From NCBI GenBank assembly GCA_034926225.1, contig JAYFRF010000001.1, positions 379,198 through 443,197 on the forward strand: a stretch of 64,000 nt of DNA. The letters are read 5' to 3'. Each line of letters begins with the position of its first letter. The stretch's first letter is position 1. The translations under genes and the position numbers were made by a program. Under the pieces are notes generated by a model. It was not told the DNA's origin. It was given only the letters and a program-made list of their open reading frames with translations, and did not search any database. Shown here piece by piece: positions 9,540 through 23,700 of this stretch. Source of the stretch: JAAZKA01 sp034926225. GTDB taxonomy: Bacteria > Bacillota > Clostridia > Oscillospirales > QAMX01.

Positions 9540-9749
9540 GCGTACTTCGCTTATTTTTATTTTACAATGGGAAGCATCTTAAATCTAAGTTTTATGAATA
9601 GTTCATTGATAGTTTTGTTGTTTTAGTTAAATATACGCCAATTCCCTTATTTTGTCAATAGTTTTATATATTATTTTTTTATAAGGTTATTCGTTTTTGT
9701 TCATATTTATGTGACATATTATCTCTTTTTTCGCAGGAAGTTTCCTTCC

Positions 9750-9789
9750 ATATAAAAATAACGCCGTGTACACGGCGTTATTTTTATAT
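9750..9789. terminator. 40-bp perfect palindrome acting as terminator
   Basis: All 40 bases are self-complementary. A GC-rich core (AACGCCGTGTACACGGCGTT) is flanked by A-run and T-run arms, so it works as an intrinsic terminator on both strands. It lies downstream of the beta-CASP gene stop at 9918 and upstream of the sugar-operon promoter. Confidence 0.85.
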
Positions 9790-9917
9790 ATAGATCTATT
9801 AGTCTCATAAAATGCTTTTTCGTTCCAGCGGGTAAGCGGTCGCGGAAATCAGTACAGGGTTCATTTAGTGGAATTTCACGTCACAAAAAGGGTATAATCA
9901 TTGACCCAATTAGTAAT

Positions 9918-11522
9918 CTATTTCCATTTTTCGATCAAACCGCGAATCTGATCCGTAAATTTTGCAAGCTCTTTATTTGACATGCCTTTACTGCCTTTCA
10001 CGATACGAAGTAGCTCATTCGCCGTATCCACCAATGTTGCATAAATTTCCTGCGCTCTGGAGCGGCCTTTCGCTGCCTGATTTCGGTCGATCTTTATACC
10101 CTCCGTCAATACGGTCGCTTTCCCTGTCTTTAAGTCGAATTCCGTACCACTGAACGGCGAAGTGGCGTTATATCTGTAATCGGAAACAAGCAGGTTCTTA
10201 AAATCTTCGCTGGATTGTTCGTCTCCGTGATTCACAAAAATGAAATCGGGCTTTTTCCGAAATGCGGATATCCAGTTTATCAATCCCTGCCGATCTGCGT
10301 GCCCACTAATTCCGTGTAGTGAACAGATTTCGGCTTTCACCGCGATATTCTCACCGAAAAGGCGTACATTATCAACACCGTCAAGGATAATTCTTCCCAA
10401 TGAGCCTACCGCCTGATAACCGGCGAATAAAATAATATTCTCCTTCTTCCAGAGATTGTGTTTCAAATGGTGGCGGATTCTTCCGGCTTCACACATACCG
10501 CTCGCGGAAAGAATGACTTTATTCCGAGTGTCTAAATTAATCCGTTTGGAGTCGTCGGCGGTGACCGATAACCTTATATCGTCGAACCATATCGGGTTGA
10601 TGCCTTGGGCGATCAGCGATCGCGTTTCATCGTCAAAGCAGCTGGTATCACATTGCATGAAAACAGCGGTGGCTTCTTCTGCGAGGGGACTGTCTACGTA
10701 AACGGGGAACCCGTCATGGCCGGAAATGAGTCCTTTCTGTTTGATCTCTCTCAGCGCGTATAACAATTCCTGCGTCCGGCCGACCGCAAAAGCGGGTATA
10801 ATGACACTGCCGCCTCGGTCAAAAGCCCGCTGCAGATACTCAGAGAGCTCCTCGATTGTGTCTTTGGGTTTTTCGTGCAGCCGATTGCCGTAAGTGGACT
10901 CAACGACCAAGTAGTCCGTTTCTTCCGGCGTTTGCGGGTCTTTTATGATAGGTTGGTTTGTATTGCCAACATCTCCGCTGAACACGATCTTTTTTGAAAT
11001 GCCGTCTTCCACCATCCATATCTCTATACACGCGGATCCTAAAAGATGACCAACATCAGTAAAGCGAATGATAACGCCTTCCGCAATCTGATATTGCTTG
11101 TCATAAGCGCAGCTGTGAAACAGACTTATTGCGCCGATAGCGTCATCCAGATCATAAATCGGTTCATATGGACCTTCTCCAGCACGTTCCGCTTTTCTAT
11201 TTTTCCATTCCGCTTCGGACATTTGAATATGCGCGGAATCTTTTAGCATGATATTGCACAGATTACAGGTGGCTTCCGTCGCATATATGCCACCTCGAAA
11301 CCCGTCTTTATACAGCTTTGGCAGCATACCGGAATGGTCGATATGGGCGTGCGTCAGAAATACGGCTTCGATCTCTTTTGGAGATACAGGTAAGGGAGCC
11401 GTCTCAAAAGTATCCATCCCTTGTTTCATGCCATGATCGACCATGTAGTACTTACCGTTCAATTCCAATAACGTGCTGCTTCCGGTCACTTCGTGCGCCG
11501 CGCCGATAAATGTTATCTTCAT
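9918..11522 (-). CDS. Beta-CASP metallo-beta-lactamase-fold hydrolase (RNase-like)
   Basis: A 534-residue protein of the MBL/beta-CASP/RNA-specificity type (the family of CPSF73/Ysh1 and bacterial homologues), probably a zinc-dependent ribonuclease. It carries the metal motifs THAHIDHSG near residue 57, GHLLGSA near 156 and the Asp in FSGDVG near 181. The beta-CASP motifs follow: VESTYGNR, SASGMCEAGRIRHHL and the final His in ISGHADRQGL. About 80 C-terminal residues form a charged helical tail. All expected ligands are present. The ATG at 11522 has AAGGAGT 8 nt upstream. The gene stands alone between a consensus promoter and a palindromic terminator. Confidence 0.9.
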   Translation of the reverse strand: MKITFIGAAHEVTGSSTLLELNGKYYMVDHGMKQGMDTFETAPLPVSPKEIEAVFLTHAHIDHSGMLPKLYKDGFRGGIYATEATCNLCNIMLKDSAHIQMSEAEWKNRKAERAGEGPYEPIYDLDDAIGAISLFHSCAYDKQYQIAEGVIIRFTDVGHLLGSACIEIWMVEDGISKKIVFSGDVGNTNQPIIKDPQTPEETDYLVVESTYGNRLHEKPKDTIEELSEYLQRAFDRGGSVIIPAFAVGRTQELLYALREIKQKGLISGHDGFPVYVDSPLAEEATAVFMQCDTSCFDDETRSLIAQGINPIWFDDIRLSVTADDSKRINLDTRNKVILSASGMCEAGRIRHHLKHNLWKKENIILFAGYQAVGSLGRIILDGVDNVRLFGENIAVKAEICSLHGISGHADRQGLINWISAFRKKPDFIFVNHGDEQSSEDFKNLLVSDYRYNATSPFSGTEFDLKTGKATVLTEGIKIDRNQAAKGRSRAQEIYATLVDTANELLRIVKGSKGMSNKELAKFTDQIRGLIEKWK

Positions 11523-11567
11523 GGGTATGACTCCTTACATTCAGCTTTTTCGTTTACCCTTGATTTT

Positions 11568-11596
11568 ATTATAATACTTTTCTCGTGAATTTTCAA
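11568..11596 (-). promoter_or_regulatory. Promoter of the beta-CASP gene
   Basis: Minus-strand TTGAAA (11591-11596), 17-bp spacer and TATAAT (11568-11573), ending 45 nt upstream of the ATG. Confidence 0.75.
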
Positions 11597-11713
11597 TATG
11601 CAAAGTGAGAATGTAAGATGAAAAGATACCGCGCATATTCAAATGTCTAACAAGCGGGTACCCCCATAAATCAGAATTATCCAATTCATGCATTCCTTAT
11701 ATAATGGGCAAAA

Positions 11714-11743
11714 CATGGCAGATGCGGCATCGCATCTGCCATG
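11714..11743 (-). terminator. Terminator of the giant surface-protein gene
   Basis: A perfect 13-bp stem (11714-11726 with 11731-11743) and a GCAT loop, 12 nt after the stop at 11756. Four T residues follow on the minus strand. Confidence 0.75.
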
Positions 11744-11755
11744 GGGCAGCGTTTT

Positions 11756-14700
11756 TTACTGTATAAAACTACGATAAAAACGTTGGAGAATCGCTGCAAC
11801 TTCAGCACGGGAAGCTGTTCCGGCCGGATCCAGCAAACTGCCGGTCTTACCCTTTATCAAATCCCATCCGACTGCCCAGCGCAGAGCGTCGGCCGCGTAC
11901 TGTGAGATCTTTGCGCTGTCCTTGAAGGCGTCAAGGTTGCCTGTAGCCTTCGTATTTATATTCCTGTAATTCGCGTACCGGCACAGGATTGCTGTAATCT
12001 GTTCGCGGGTCACAAGCCCGTCCGGATTGAATTTTCCGCCTCCTACTCCGTTGACGATGCCGTTTAGAGATGCCCATGCGACCGCATCTGCATACCAAGT
12101 CCCCTCCTTAACATCGGTAAAACCGTTTGATCCGCTCGCAGACTGTCCGTCGAGCCGCCATAATACCGTCACAAGCATCGCTCGCGTCATGCTGGTGTTC
12201 GGACTGAACATAACAGAGCCGGTGCCGGTGAACAGGCCCTTTTGCACGACAAATTGGACGCTGTCATAATACCAGTCCCTCGGCAGGACGTCTTTAAAGA
12301 ACGTTTCCGCGCCTATAGGCAGGAAGATTGCATGGATCGTATGCGTCATACCGTCGCTTGGGAATGTATAACTGTCAACCGCGCCGACATTATTACCGTC
12401 CACGTATACCGAACCCACAATGTAACCGGGCTGCGCTGTGATTTGATAAGTGGAATTGCTGCCCGATACGCTGCCTCCGCTCCCAGCGCTCGTGGTCACA
12501 CCGCCTGGCGTATAATACCGGTAACTCAGGGAGGTCTGATAGCAGACCGCAAATGGACTGAGCCCGTTCGTTTTGATCACAAGCCCGTCGTCTGTCAGTT
12601 CGGGGATGTAGTTGACAATGCCCTCCGATGAACCATGCACAATCATAAATTCGAAGTTATTTTGGTTGGTTCCGGTTGGATATTGGAATTTGAGCGTCGC
12701 TGCGCCCGTATAAGGAACGATGCTGCCTCCATTTGAAATATCAATGATCGAAATGTCGTAAATATCATCCGCTGAGATATTGTAGCCGGTTATCGATGAG
12801 AGCATTTCGGAAGCGTAAGGGTCGTCCGGTGAAAGCTTGGTTATGATAAAGCGTAATGTTGACAGATTTGTCCCCGCAGGCAGCGCGGAAGTGTCGATTG
12901 TAATCACCGGCATATCGGAATGGGGCGCTGCGAGCATTTTATCGAGCTTTAAAAGAATGGGATTCGCGCCTGAATCGAGCAGTGTCAGCGTGCCGTTAAC
13001 GAGAGTGATGGCGTAATTATCGGAATAACCACACGCTATAATATCGAACACGCCCGGGTATTGATCAGAATTTGCAGCATGCCGTACCACCGCGTTCTGT
13101 AAAACATCCGCGTTTTCTCCTTTAACGAAGCCGTTATAAGTCTGTTTGGGATTCGGCAAGCCAAAACCTGTGTACGCCGTTTCATCTTCTGCTGTGATAA
13201 GTAACTTCTTTTGCAGCACCGTGATCGTTTTGGATGCCTGGCCTTTCGCGAAGCTTTCGTCTCCGCTGTATACGACGATCACAGTATACTGCCTTCCGCC
13301 TTTTATCGTCGTTAGCGTATTTTTGTCCAACGTAATTGACAGCGGATCCGTACCGATTGCCTGTACCGCGCCGACGATATTTTCCGGCGCAATTGAATTC
13401 AAGTAAAAAGTTACGGTTCCCGTGGGCAATAATCCGGTTTCCGCATCGTTACCGGGCGTTACCTCGACATTGAAAATGACGCTTGTCCCGTAGGTCGGAT
13501 TCAAACTGCTCGGGGTAATTGTGATCGTATTGGAATATTTAGGAGATGCGAGGACGGATGTATCGGCGCTCCCGACGCTGTAATTCGCGCTTTGCTGTAA
13601 AGTTGCCTCGAAATGGATATATTGATCGATCAGGTTGTCGTTATCCGGAAGCGTATAAGTTGCGGTATAGACGCCGGGAGAACCTGCTTTCGCGGTTATC
13701 TCAGATGTACTGCCGACTGCTGTGCTGTTCTCCTGCGTGACCGCGATGGAAAGCTTATTGGCTTCCGGGAATCCGGTCGCAAGACTTGCGTTATTCGGAT
13801 TTGTAACCGTAATTGTCAGCGTGATCTCTTTGCCGATCATACGCGAAGAATAATCCGATTCGATGTTGACCGTCGGCGTCGCACGGTTTACGACCAGCGT
13901 TTTCAAGGCGTCGGCTGCCTTATAGATCGCCGTCTTGACCGCAATATCCACATAGTTCGTCGTAACGTATGTGCTTGGGGTAAAGCTCATTGCATACCCA
14001 TTGTTCGCAACCTCGGGTACGGCTGTCGGATCGGCAAATGCAAAGTTGCCGTACACACTCGCCGGGGATTTCTGCGGATCATACGTACCGGCAAAAGACA
14101 ATGCGCTGCTTTCTGCGATCACCGCCTGCGCAAGCGTCTGCCCGTAGGTCAGAGTTGCGGAAACCGGCCAGACAATACTGGGAGCCGCCGCCTTGTTAAC
14201 TGCCAATACAACGTTTTTCAGTGTATCTGTAATTTCTTCATAGTTCTTTACAGTTTCCGCCGATGCCGTGAATTTGACGCTGTAACCTGGATTTGCGGCA
14301 GTATCCACCGTCGGGATGGTGTTCGGATACTCCCATGCGAAGGTACCGAGGACGGTCGATGCGTTCGAGTTGTTAAATACCGCGTCGGACAGCTTCTGTC
14401 CAAAGGTGATATACGGGGTGGTAACGGTCGGCCATACGACGGTCGGCACGTCGGCTTTTGTAATGGATACGGTCACAACATTGCTCGCCACTTCCTTTGT
14501 TTCGCCCTGTTTTGTACGGCTCACGGCACAGTAGTAATAATACTCCCCTACTTCAAGTCCCGTCGGCACGATAAACATTGTACTGGTCTCATTATCGAGT
14601 TTGCTGTCGTTTTCCCGGTCGATCGTTACGGAAGACGCCTCATACCATTGATAAGAGAGCGTATACCCGCCTTCGACGGACGCGGTAACATCTACGGTTA

Positions 14701-17700
14701 TGCTGTTGGTCTGATAATTGTATTTTGCAGTCGGCGGTACAGGCTCAGGGTTGAGCGGATCCACCTGCGGCGTAGTGTTGTAATTGGTTAGCGTAAGCTG
14801 ATACGTCCTGCTTGCGGTTGCATCCGCCGACAGCACGGATACGGTGATAACTTGAGCGGTATAACATAAGGGGACGTTTGCGCCGGCGGCATCCGATGAA
14901 ATATCGCCGGTTTTATCGGAGGTTACGGTAACCGTCGCCATCGGGTATTCCGGAACGGCAACGACCAGTGTTTTCTTCAAATCCTCGCAGGTTGCCGTCG
15001 CCTTATATATACCGTCCGTATCCTGTATGAAGTCAGAGAGCCCGACCGTCACGCCTGAAAAAGCCAATGTGGTCAGATTGGGGCTGTCGACGCCTGCGAT
15101 CGTTGTACCGAACGCGCAGGCGACGTTTACTGCCTCGAAACCTGTTGCGGTGAGCTGGCGGGTTTTCTCTTCCCCGCCTTTCAGCGTTATAAACTGCTGT
15201 CCGTCCACCAGATATGTCTGCATAACCTTCAAATTGCCCTGTGCATCAGTCATGTAAACGAGCAGATTGCCCCTCTGAATGTTCATCTCGGAATTATTAT
15301 GCAGAATGGCATTTACGGTTGTATTTCCTTCAACAACGGTCAGTTCCGCGTCGATTGAAACCGCTTCCCCACGCTTTTTCATCAGGTTATCGAAGCAAAT
15401 ATTCGCGGTGTTGTTCGACATGTAGTATTCACCCGCGGTTTTCATGGACATACCGGACGTACTGCTGTCGGATTCCTCAATCCATACTTTAAAATACAGC
15501 CGTACACCGCCGTCCGGGATCTCGCAAGTCGCGCCATCGACCGTTTCGTGCCCGGAGCTGATATACTTGCGGAGATTGAAGTTGATTTTACGGCTGTACG
15601 CGTCCGAATCGATCAAAGTCAGATCAGCGTCCGCGTTGATCGTAAGCGCTTCGCCCGTTTCCTGCCCCGTAACCTCCGTATAGAGTTTTGTGCATTCCAC
15701 ATCTTCATAAACGCCGAGGCGCACAACGCGTCCGGAGCCTGCAAGCTCCGCTGCATTTTGGTTATAAAGAACGATCTGTATTTCGCGTATGCCGTCGTTC
15801 TGACTGATCGTCTCGACTTTGGAAATACCCACGTCGGCGATGTCGAGATACACCGTATCTCCGGTTGTTTTTATTTCGTTTGCGCCAAAGGTCACATCGA
15901 CCGTATACACGGCATTTTCCACTTTTGAACCGACATCATGGTAAACGGTCGCGGTGTACGTTTGATTCGGCAGAACGTAGAGCCCCGTAAAATCGGTTGT
16001 CTTATCGCCGACGCGGATGCTGATTTTCGTGATCGGGTCAAGCCCGTCGTTCCGGACGGTGAATTGGATCGGAACCGGTGCATTTAAAATAAGGGAACCG
16101 TAATCCACCGCGACAACCGGGAGCGAAAAGGTATTCCGATAGGTTTCCGTAGCCGTTAATAGTTTTGAAACCGATTTCGCAACATAAATGTCGGAATCCT
16201 GCTGCGGATCCGTTTCCGTCGCGGGGCGATAGGAATTCGTGTCTTCCTGCACGTAGCGCTCGTAGGTGGCCGGATTCGTGGGGTCGATATTCATGTATTG
16301 CGTTGCGAGAATGACAGCTTTGACGGTATTCGTTGCCGTATCGGAAGCATAGGCGTCGAAATGATCTACAAGGGTGTTCGAATCCATTTCCGCAACCTTG
16401 ATCGCGGCGGATATGCCGACCGTACCTCCATAACGGATAAATTTCACCGCATAGAGAATATCGTGGTCGGATTCGGCAGCCGTGCCATCGGTGACGGTCA
16501 TCGCAGGGGATGTCCATATCAGCGAAAGGTTTTCAAGTTTATTGATCGCGGGTGAAAGTTTGACAAAGCGGAAGTTGCCGTCGACGCTGACCGCTCCGGA
16601 CGATACGATCTCGCTTAGCGCATTGGGGAAGCCGCAGTCAAGCGCGCCGGTTTTATCCACCATCGCAAAGCGGATATCGCTCGTCGTGACGCCGCTCAGT
16701 TGATGGCTGGAATGCCAGCCGATCACGAACCGTTCGTCTTTTTCCGCTGTTTCGGAGACGTCGACGGTTGCGATCTGCGGGTTTTCGTCGAGGAAGTTGT
16801 CCGACGTCACCTGTACATTCTTGACCACGGACCCCATGTGATCGATCACGGCATAAACGATCTCGTAATACGAAGTGCTGTTTTCCGCGCCCTGCGGAGC
16901 CTGATTCAACGAATAAGCGACGGCTGCGGTTCCGTGGGTAAGCATCGCGGCCTCAAGGCCCATGACGCTGCCGCTTGTGCCGTTGTACAGCACACTTTCA
17001 TCCGACCATACGCCGTTTTCGTAAATACGGTAAACAATATAATCCTGTGCGGAAAAGTCGGAGATGTTTTCCTTATCCGCCGAGTAAACGCTGCGCCATG
17101 CAACCAATACCCGGCCGCCGCTGACCGCCACAACCGGCGCAAGATCCGGCGTCGTATTACTCGTCAGGCGCGTCGTCGTCCATGTCGTTCCATTCCAGAT
17201 ACTTGCCATAATTTCGGTTGAGCTGAGCATGAGCGCCTGCTCGTCGGTGTTGATCGGCTCGCCCGCCTGTTTATCAATCGTGTCGATCTGACGTACCCAT
17301 ACGGTCGCCGCGAATGTGCCGGAGCCGTCCAGCCGGAGACCGGAGTCTCCGTAGTTCTCCGTTCCCGTATTATCCGGGATCGGAACCCCTTCGTTGTAGC
17401 TGCTGCCGGACAACTGCGTGTAACAGACGACCGTATCCGTCACATCGGATGAATCGCTGTCCGAAACGTAAACCAACATCTTCCCGTCGCTGGTTAAAAC
17501 GGGATTTGCATACGGATAGGCGTTTGTCTGCAAATTCTTTAGTCCAGACACCGGGTCAAGCGACATGAGGCTAAATCTCGAGCCGGAACCGTATGAAGCG
17601 GTCAGCATCCCTGCCTGCTGATCGAATGTGTTCGTACCGGACCCCCACTCGCGGCTGTTTTCAAGATAATTACGGCTCTCAAGCGTTGCGGTCGAACGGA

Positions 17701-20700
17701 TCGTCTCGAGTCCGTACATTTCGGCGTATGCCGCCGCGAGTGCCAAGCTGGATATCCGGCCCTGATCCGCGTCTTCCCAGTACTTTACGATTTCGGAATA
17801 CTTGTTGAACGTCCACGCTTTTCCGAATTTAGCGGAAGCCAGTACTTTATTATACTCAACAAACAGGAATTTCGCGATAAACTCGATGCCAACCTCACCA
17901 GTCAGCGTAATCTGCTGTCCGTTGATCTGCCGCTTCGCTGAGTCTTTGAGATAGGTACGCGACAGGAACAGGTTATCCACGGCGACGGTTATCTGCCCGA
18001 AAATACCCACTTTGAGCGCGATGACCGAATAGTCGAATCCGACACCGGCAAAGGCGCGGATATATGCCATGATGCGGAGGTTCGTCAGATAATCATTGAC
18101 CATATCGTCGGTGTAATACGCGTCGCCCCATTCTAGCCCCGTCATCTGCGCGTATCGGACGGCGGCCTTAAAGTCGATCTGCAGCGCGCCGCCGACTTTA
18201 AGGCTCGCGGTAACCGGCACAGGCCCTACGAACGTGTTATATGTCCACTCGTAAGACGCGCCGACACCCGCCGAGAAGCCACCTCCAAGGATATAAACCT
18301 TCCATTTGCCCTCGTCGTAATTATATTGTATCTGCGCTTCGAAAAATCCCTGCAGCGTAAAGCTAGCATCCGCGCCTCCGCTTACGCGTCCAGCGTCGGC
18401 GTTTTTCATCGCCTCGTCAAGCTCTTTGCTTTGCTCGGAATTATATGTACCCTTAGACATGCTGATCATGTCGCTGACGCTCGGAGTTACACCAACTTCG
18501 GTTTCGTTAAAACTGCCTTCGAGAAAAATATCGCCGGAGTTATCGTCAGGTGAACCAAGGCTGTCAGTGTTGCCAAATCCCGCGTCACCGTAACCCATCC
18601 AGATAAATGCGCGGAACACCGTCGGATCCTCCGTCGGGCTGATAACCATATTGAACAGATCGCAGCCGATCTCTCTATCGCCGAGGAAACGTAGCGCTTT
18701 TGCGAGCATCGGATCGGAACCCAACTGAGCGTCGTCGCTGCCCATCACCATCGCGCTGCTCTGCAGCGTCACAAGCGCTCCGTTGATGTCTTCGCTCTCT
18801 TCCAGTGTTTCCGCCGCCGTCATGTTAGTAATTTGGTACGGAGCCTGAATACTGGAGTGAAGTTGATTCTCTTGGTCATATAGTTTTGTACGTATTGAGA
18901 CACGGTCGGTGCCATTCGTCCAGATTGTATTTTCGTTTATAACCAGGGAGTTGTCTACAATAGGAATCGTTGAAAACGGGTACATAAACGCCGTCGAATT
19001 TTGTCCCTTCGGAATAACGCCGTACTCATCTTCGAGCGCAATCCGGTAGCCCTCGTAACCGCTCGTAGGAAGTCCCCATAAAAGCATTTTTGTGCTTAAC
19101 GTAACTTCTGGATAGCTTGAACTCGGTCCCACCGTGCCCTCATGGGATTTTACGGAGATTGTACGGTTCGTGCCGGTGTACTCGACGTTCTGTACCGCGA
19201 TAAACGGCCGTTTACCACCGTTTACGGCCTCAAGATTCAGTACGCTGTCCGCTGTGCGGACGATTTGATCGGGATTTAAATTGCCGTCGACATAGACCAA
19301 CGCCGGATAATAATCGTCAAAGCTGCCGTCAGCACCGTTCTCGAATTGCAGTTCAATTATGAAATCGAGATCGTCGAACGAGGTCAGTACCGTCTGGTCG
19401 TTTTCTCCGTTTTCCGAAGACCAAAACTGCGTTACGTCAAGATTGATAACGAGGTGGCCGTAATCGGTATAATTCAACGCGACAATCTGATCGGACTCGC
19501 CGTTTTTCTGATTCACCGCCGCATCCTGACAGTATCCGCCGTTTTTATACACGCCGCCGCGGATTTTCACTTCACCGGTAAACGCCATATCGTAACCGTC
19601 TTTTAGATATAGGTCCACCCTCGCGACCTGCCGCAGTTCAAATGTGTTGATCGGATACAGCGAAAGCTTGGTCGAATCTCGTTCTCCGGACAGGATATAT
19701 TGGTTATACAGCGTGCCCATATATGTCGTACCGTTGTAAGCGGATTCAAGCCTTACGTCCGACGTAATGCCGTTTTCCTCGTACAGTGCGATCGAGCCAT
19801 CGCTGTTTGTCTTTACAGTCCGCTCGACAGTATTGCCGGATGCGTCTTTTGTCTGATACCGCATGGTCGTCTCGGCCATCGGAATAAACTGGAACATATA
19901 GAGTTTATCGGTCAGCGTCTGAACGTTCACCTCAAGCGTATCCTTCATGCCGGAATTGGCGTGCGTCGCGGTAATCGTTGTACTGCTATCGGACAAGCCG
20001 GAAAGCTTGAATCGGATGGATGCGAGATACGCCGAATATTCGAAGTTTTCGATATTCTCATATAGAGACCCCTGCTGGTAATTCACCGAAGCAACGGTGC
20101 TGTCCGAGGACGCCCAGCTGATCATATCCTCTACAAGATTCCACGTATAATCCCCGTAGTTGATGCTTATCACGTCGCAAAGCGTCGCGTCGACACGCAT
20201 TTGCCGGATCTGCTCGGGGGCCAGATTTACATAGCTTTTACCCCTGTACTCGCCTATATTGCTCATCGTATATGTCGAGCCGACGTCCGCGTTGTTGACA
20301 AGGATTTTCAATGCGCCGTTGTTATAGACATAGAGAACAAAGGAATCGTAGCTCCACGTATTGTCGGCATTGTTCTTTGCTTTCAGCGAAATTGTATATA
20401 CATCCTTGAGTGTATTTACCGCCACAGCGTCGAACGCAAGCGTATAGGAAGCCGTATATGTTTGTCCCCCGATATCGGACAAAGAAGGTTTCCCGGAATA
20501 TTGGACCGAGCCGTTTTTATCGATTGTAAGGAGGTAGTCGCCTTCGCCTGCATAATAATTCTTCAGCATAAGCGTAATCGGGAGCGTATTGGCAGCTCCG
20601 GTTTCGCTGCAGTCCAGCGCATAGGTCGATTTTTCGGTAAATCTCGCACCGACGGGCTGCGAAAGGACGACGATGTACGAAAGCGTATACAGGGTCGTTT

Positions 20701-23700
20701 CCGGCTGCGTGGGACTCGGCTGCGGATTCGCAGCGCTGACCACGACGGTATACTTCGGCACACCGCCCACGGACAGTCCTTTATTCATTACATCCGCCGA
20801 AATCGTACAATTTGTAATATTCTGCTCGATGGTTGCATTTACGGTATATGTGCCCAACGGTTCTCCGCTTACGTCCTCCGGTTTATCGAATTTCCCTTCG
20901 TAAACGGCGACGGTATATGTCGTTGGTTTCTCCCCGTTTAAATAGTTGATATTGGACGTCCAGCGCACAAGGGCATCTTCTCCGCTGCGGATCGTGATCG
21001 TACGGCCGTTTTCGGGCGTCATTAAAACCGGCAATCCCTCCGCGCTGACCGTTACCTCGTCGGATTCGGCGTACGCCGCGGGAAGAGCGTTTCCACCCGC
21101 GTCGTACTCGATGATACCGCCGTTCTTTGCGGTAATACGGAAGCGTACCTTACCCTGCCCGACCGGGGTTACCTTTCCGGTGGAATCGATCGTCGCAACG
21201 TTTACGTCGGAACTTGACCATGTAAAATCCGTCGCCGTATTCTGGAAGGTAGCGTCGCCGTTGTAGGTAAAGGCGAATTGCGTCTGTTCGGAGTTGACAA
21301 TCTTGATTTTATTCGTCTCTCCGGACGGCCAAGTACCAGGAGCGACGACCGCCAGCTCGGAATTCATGGCAAAGACCATCGACTCGACTTCAAACGAGCC
21401 GTATGTGCCAACTACCACGCCGCCGTCAAACAAAATTTCGACCGCGTACAACATATTGGAGCCCGAAGTATTGGAGGGTTTTGTAAAAGAGCCTTCAAGC
21501 GTTAAGACGTCTCCGACGCTATAGGCCGACAGCGCTATGGGGCTTGCTATACCGGTTACCGATGCCGTAAATCTGCCAGTGTTTGCCGCATTGATTATGG
21601 CGTTAATATAATTGGCCTTTTTTACGGGTTCTGTCGTTAGAATCGCTGTTGCGACACTGATGCCGATCGTCGTATCCGTTACGGCAGCCGTCCCCGGCGT
21701 TACGGTAACATCCCCCAGTGCGGTTTCAGGACGAGTACTGACAATGCCCTCGTTTGTACCGTTTAAAAATACGTACCCGAGGCTGTCCCTTGCCGCGCGC
21801 GTGTTGTTGACGGTATCCATCACCGCACTGATGTTTGAAATGGTCAGCGTTGTGTTATCTACTTCCTGCACGGCGTATAAAAAAGTATGGGACTTCGAAA
21901 CGGCTGTCGGATCAGCCGGGGACAATACTCTCGAATTCGCCGTAATGGTAAGACTCTCCGCCTTAACCGGTTCGGAAAAGGTTACGGTAACCGGGATATA
22001 CTGGCCGGGATAATAGAGACCGGACGGAACGGAGAAGTCAGCTTTTATCACGGCTGCCGGTGCCGTTTCATCATAAAAGCCCTCGCGGATATAATTGCCA
22101 TATGTCATATCCATCGTCTGGTAGAAGGTCCCCTTGCCGTTTGTATTATACCAATTGGAACCGTCCAGGGCCTTATATCCGAGAGGATAACTGAATGTCG
22201 CGATATATGCTGGACTCACCGGGAAATTTACTGTACCGTACGACGTATCCCTGACCGTTGCAGTGGCGATTTCCGTCGTAATATTATTTCCCTGAACGAT
22301 CGCATTCAGCAAATCGTTCGTCAGTACGATATTAGTCACATAGGAAAAGCTGTTATTTAAATATCCCTTATCATTATAGGAAGGCGGATCGCTGAGAAGC
22401 CCCGTACGGGTTCGGTTTGCGTATATGGCCATAGTTGCGGCAGTTGCTGATGCTTTTGGTACAAAATAATAGTTTTCTGTCCATGTAACGATCGCTCTTA
22501 TGTCCAGTGCAGGATACAAAGAGACATATTGGCTATATGTCATCAAAAGTTTCGACAGCATTCCGTCCGCGGCAAGAAGACGTGTATCATCCGATAAAGA
22601 AATGATACCGGTTATTACAGCAGTTAGCCCCTGATCTTCCGTTGTTCCCGATAGGACTTCATCGTTCGATAAAACCATGCCGACGTCATAAAGCGACGGG
22701 ACGATATCCTTAAACGACGGGCTGCCGTCCAAGGTAATTCCCGTAACGCTTGGCCATGTGAAGGTATTGTTGATTGCGACTTCCTGATAAAACGCCGGAA
22801 TATCCGCATTGGTGCCGTCACAAAGCAAGGCGTTTGTCGGTTCGTAAACCTGTATATAAAAAACGGCCTTGCCGCTGTAACGCCAATCCGCGATCGGATA
22901 CTGCTTCGCGCTTCCGCCGATCGACGCCGAGGCGTAAGAACCGAGCGTAACGGTAAAGCTCTTGAAGGTTTCCCCCGACGCGAATGTAATCGTACCGGAA
23001 TTCGCCGTATAATGTATTCCGGCCTTTGCGGTGCCGTCGACCGTACGGTATTTAACAGTGATCGGATACGTATGGGCGGTCGAACCGCCTGTTGTATTAT
23101 AAAGCGACAGGGAAACCGTCACCGTTTGCGTTCCGTTTAAAGTTGCCGCGTCAAACGTGCTTGTGCTTGCGGTCGTCTTGATCCGAAGGTCATGGTTAAT
23201 GCTTGTGGGCGCGGAACTATCCGCCATAACCGCCATAATCCCCTCGCTCCTGATCTGGCCGAGGATACTTTGGAGGTTATCACGGTGTTCTTCGGTCATT
23301 TCCACATCCCCGCCGGTCATTGCGGTACGCAGGGCCTCCAGCTGTGTCTCGATCTCGATCATCGTTTGCAGGTCGCCGAGCGTTAATACCGTGCCGTCCA
23401 CGGTGACAACGGTACTCATATCCGTATCCGGCCGCGCGAGCAGTTCCCTGACCTCGTCAAGCATCATGGCTGTACCGTTGAGTATAATGCTCTCGGTAAC
23501 ACGGATGTTCCCGCTTTCATCTAATAACCCCATATAGGAAAGCTCGCGTTCCATGTCCTCGGTGGTCATGTCTTCCCCGTAAAGAGTTTGTAGGCGGTTA
23601 AGAATCGTCTGGTTTTCCTGTTTAGAATTTTGTAAAAGATCGGTTATGTATGCGGCGGCGGGCGTGGTAATTTGCCAGATCAGCAATATGCATAGAACAA

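Noticed and set aside
13613..14791. A 392-codon open frame on the plus strand opposite the giant surface-protein gene, with many shorter ones nearby
   Set aside because: No ribosome site, no recognisable domain, and low-complexity Arg/Cys-rich translation typical of an antisense shadow. The minus-strand gene is continuous with clear domains.
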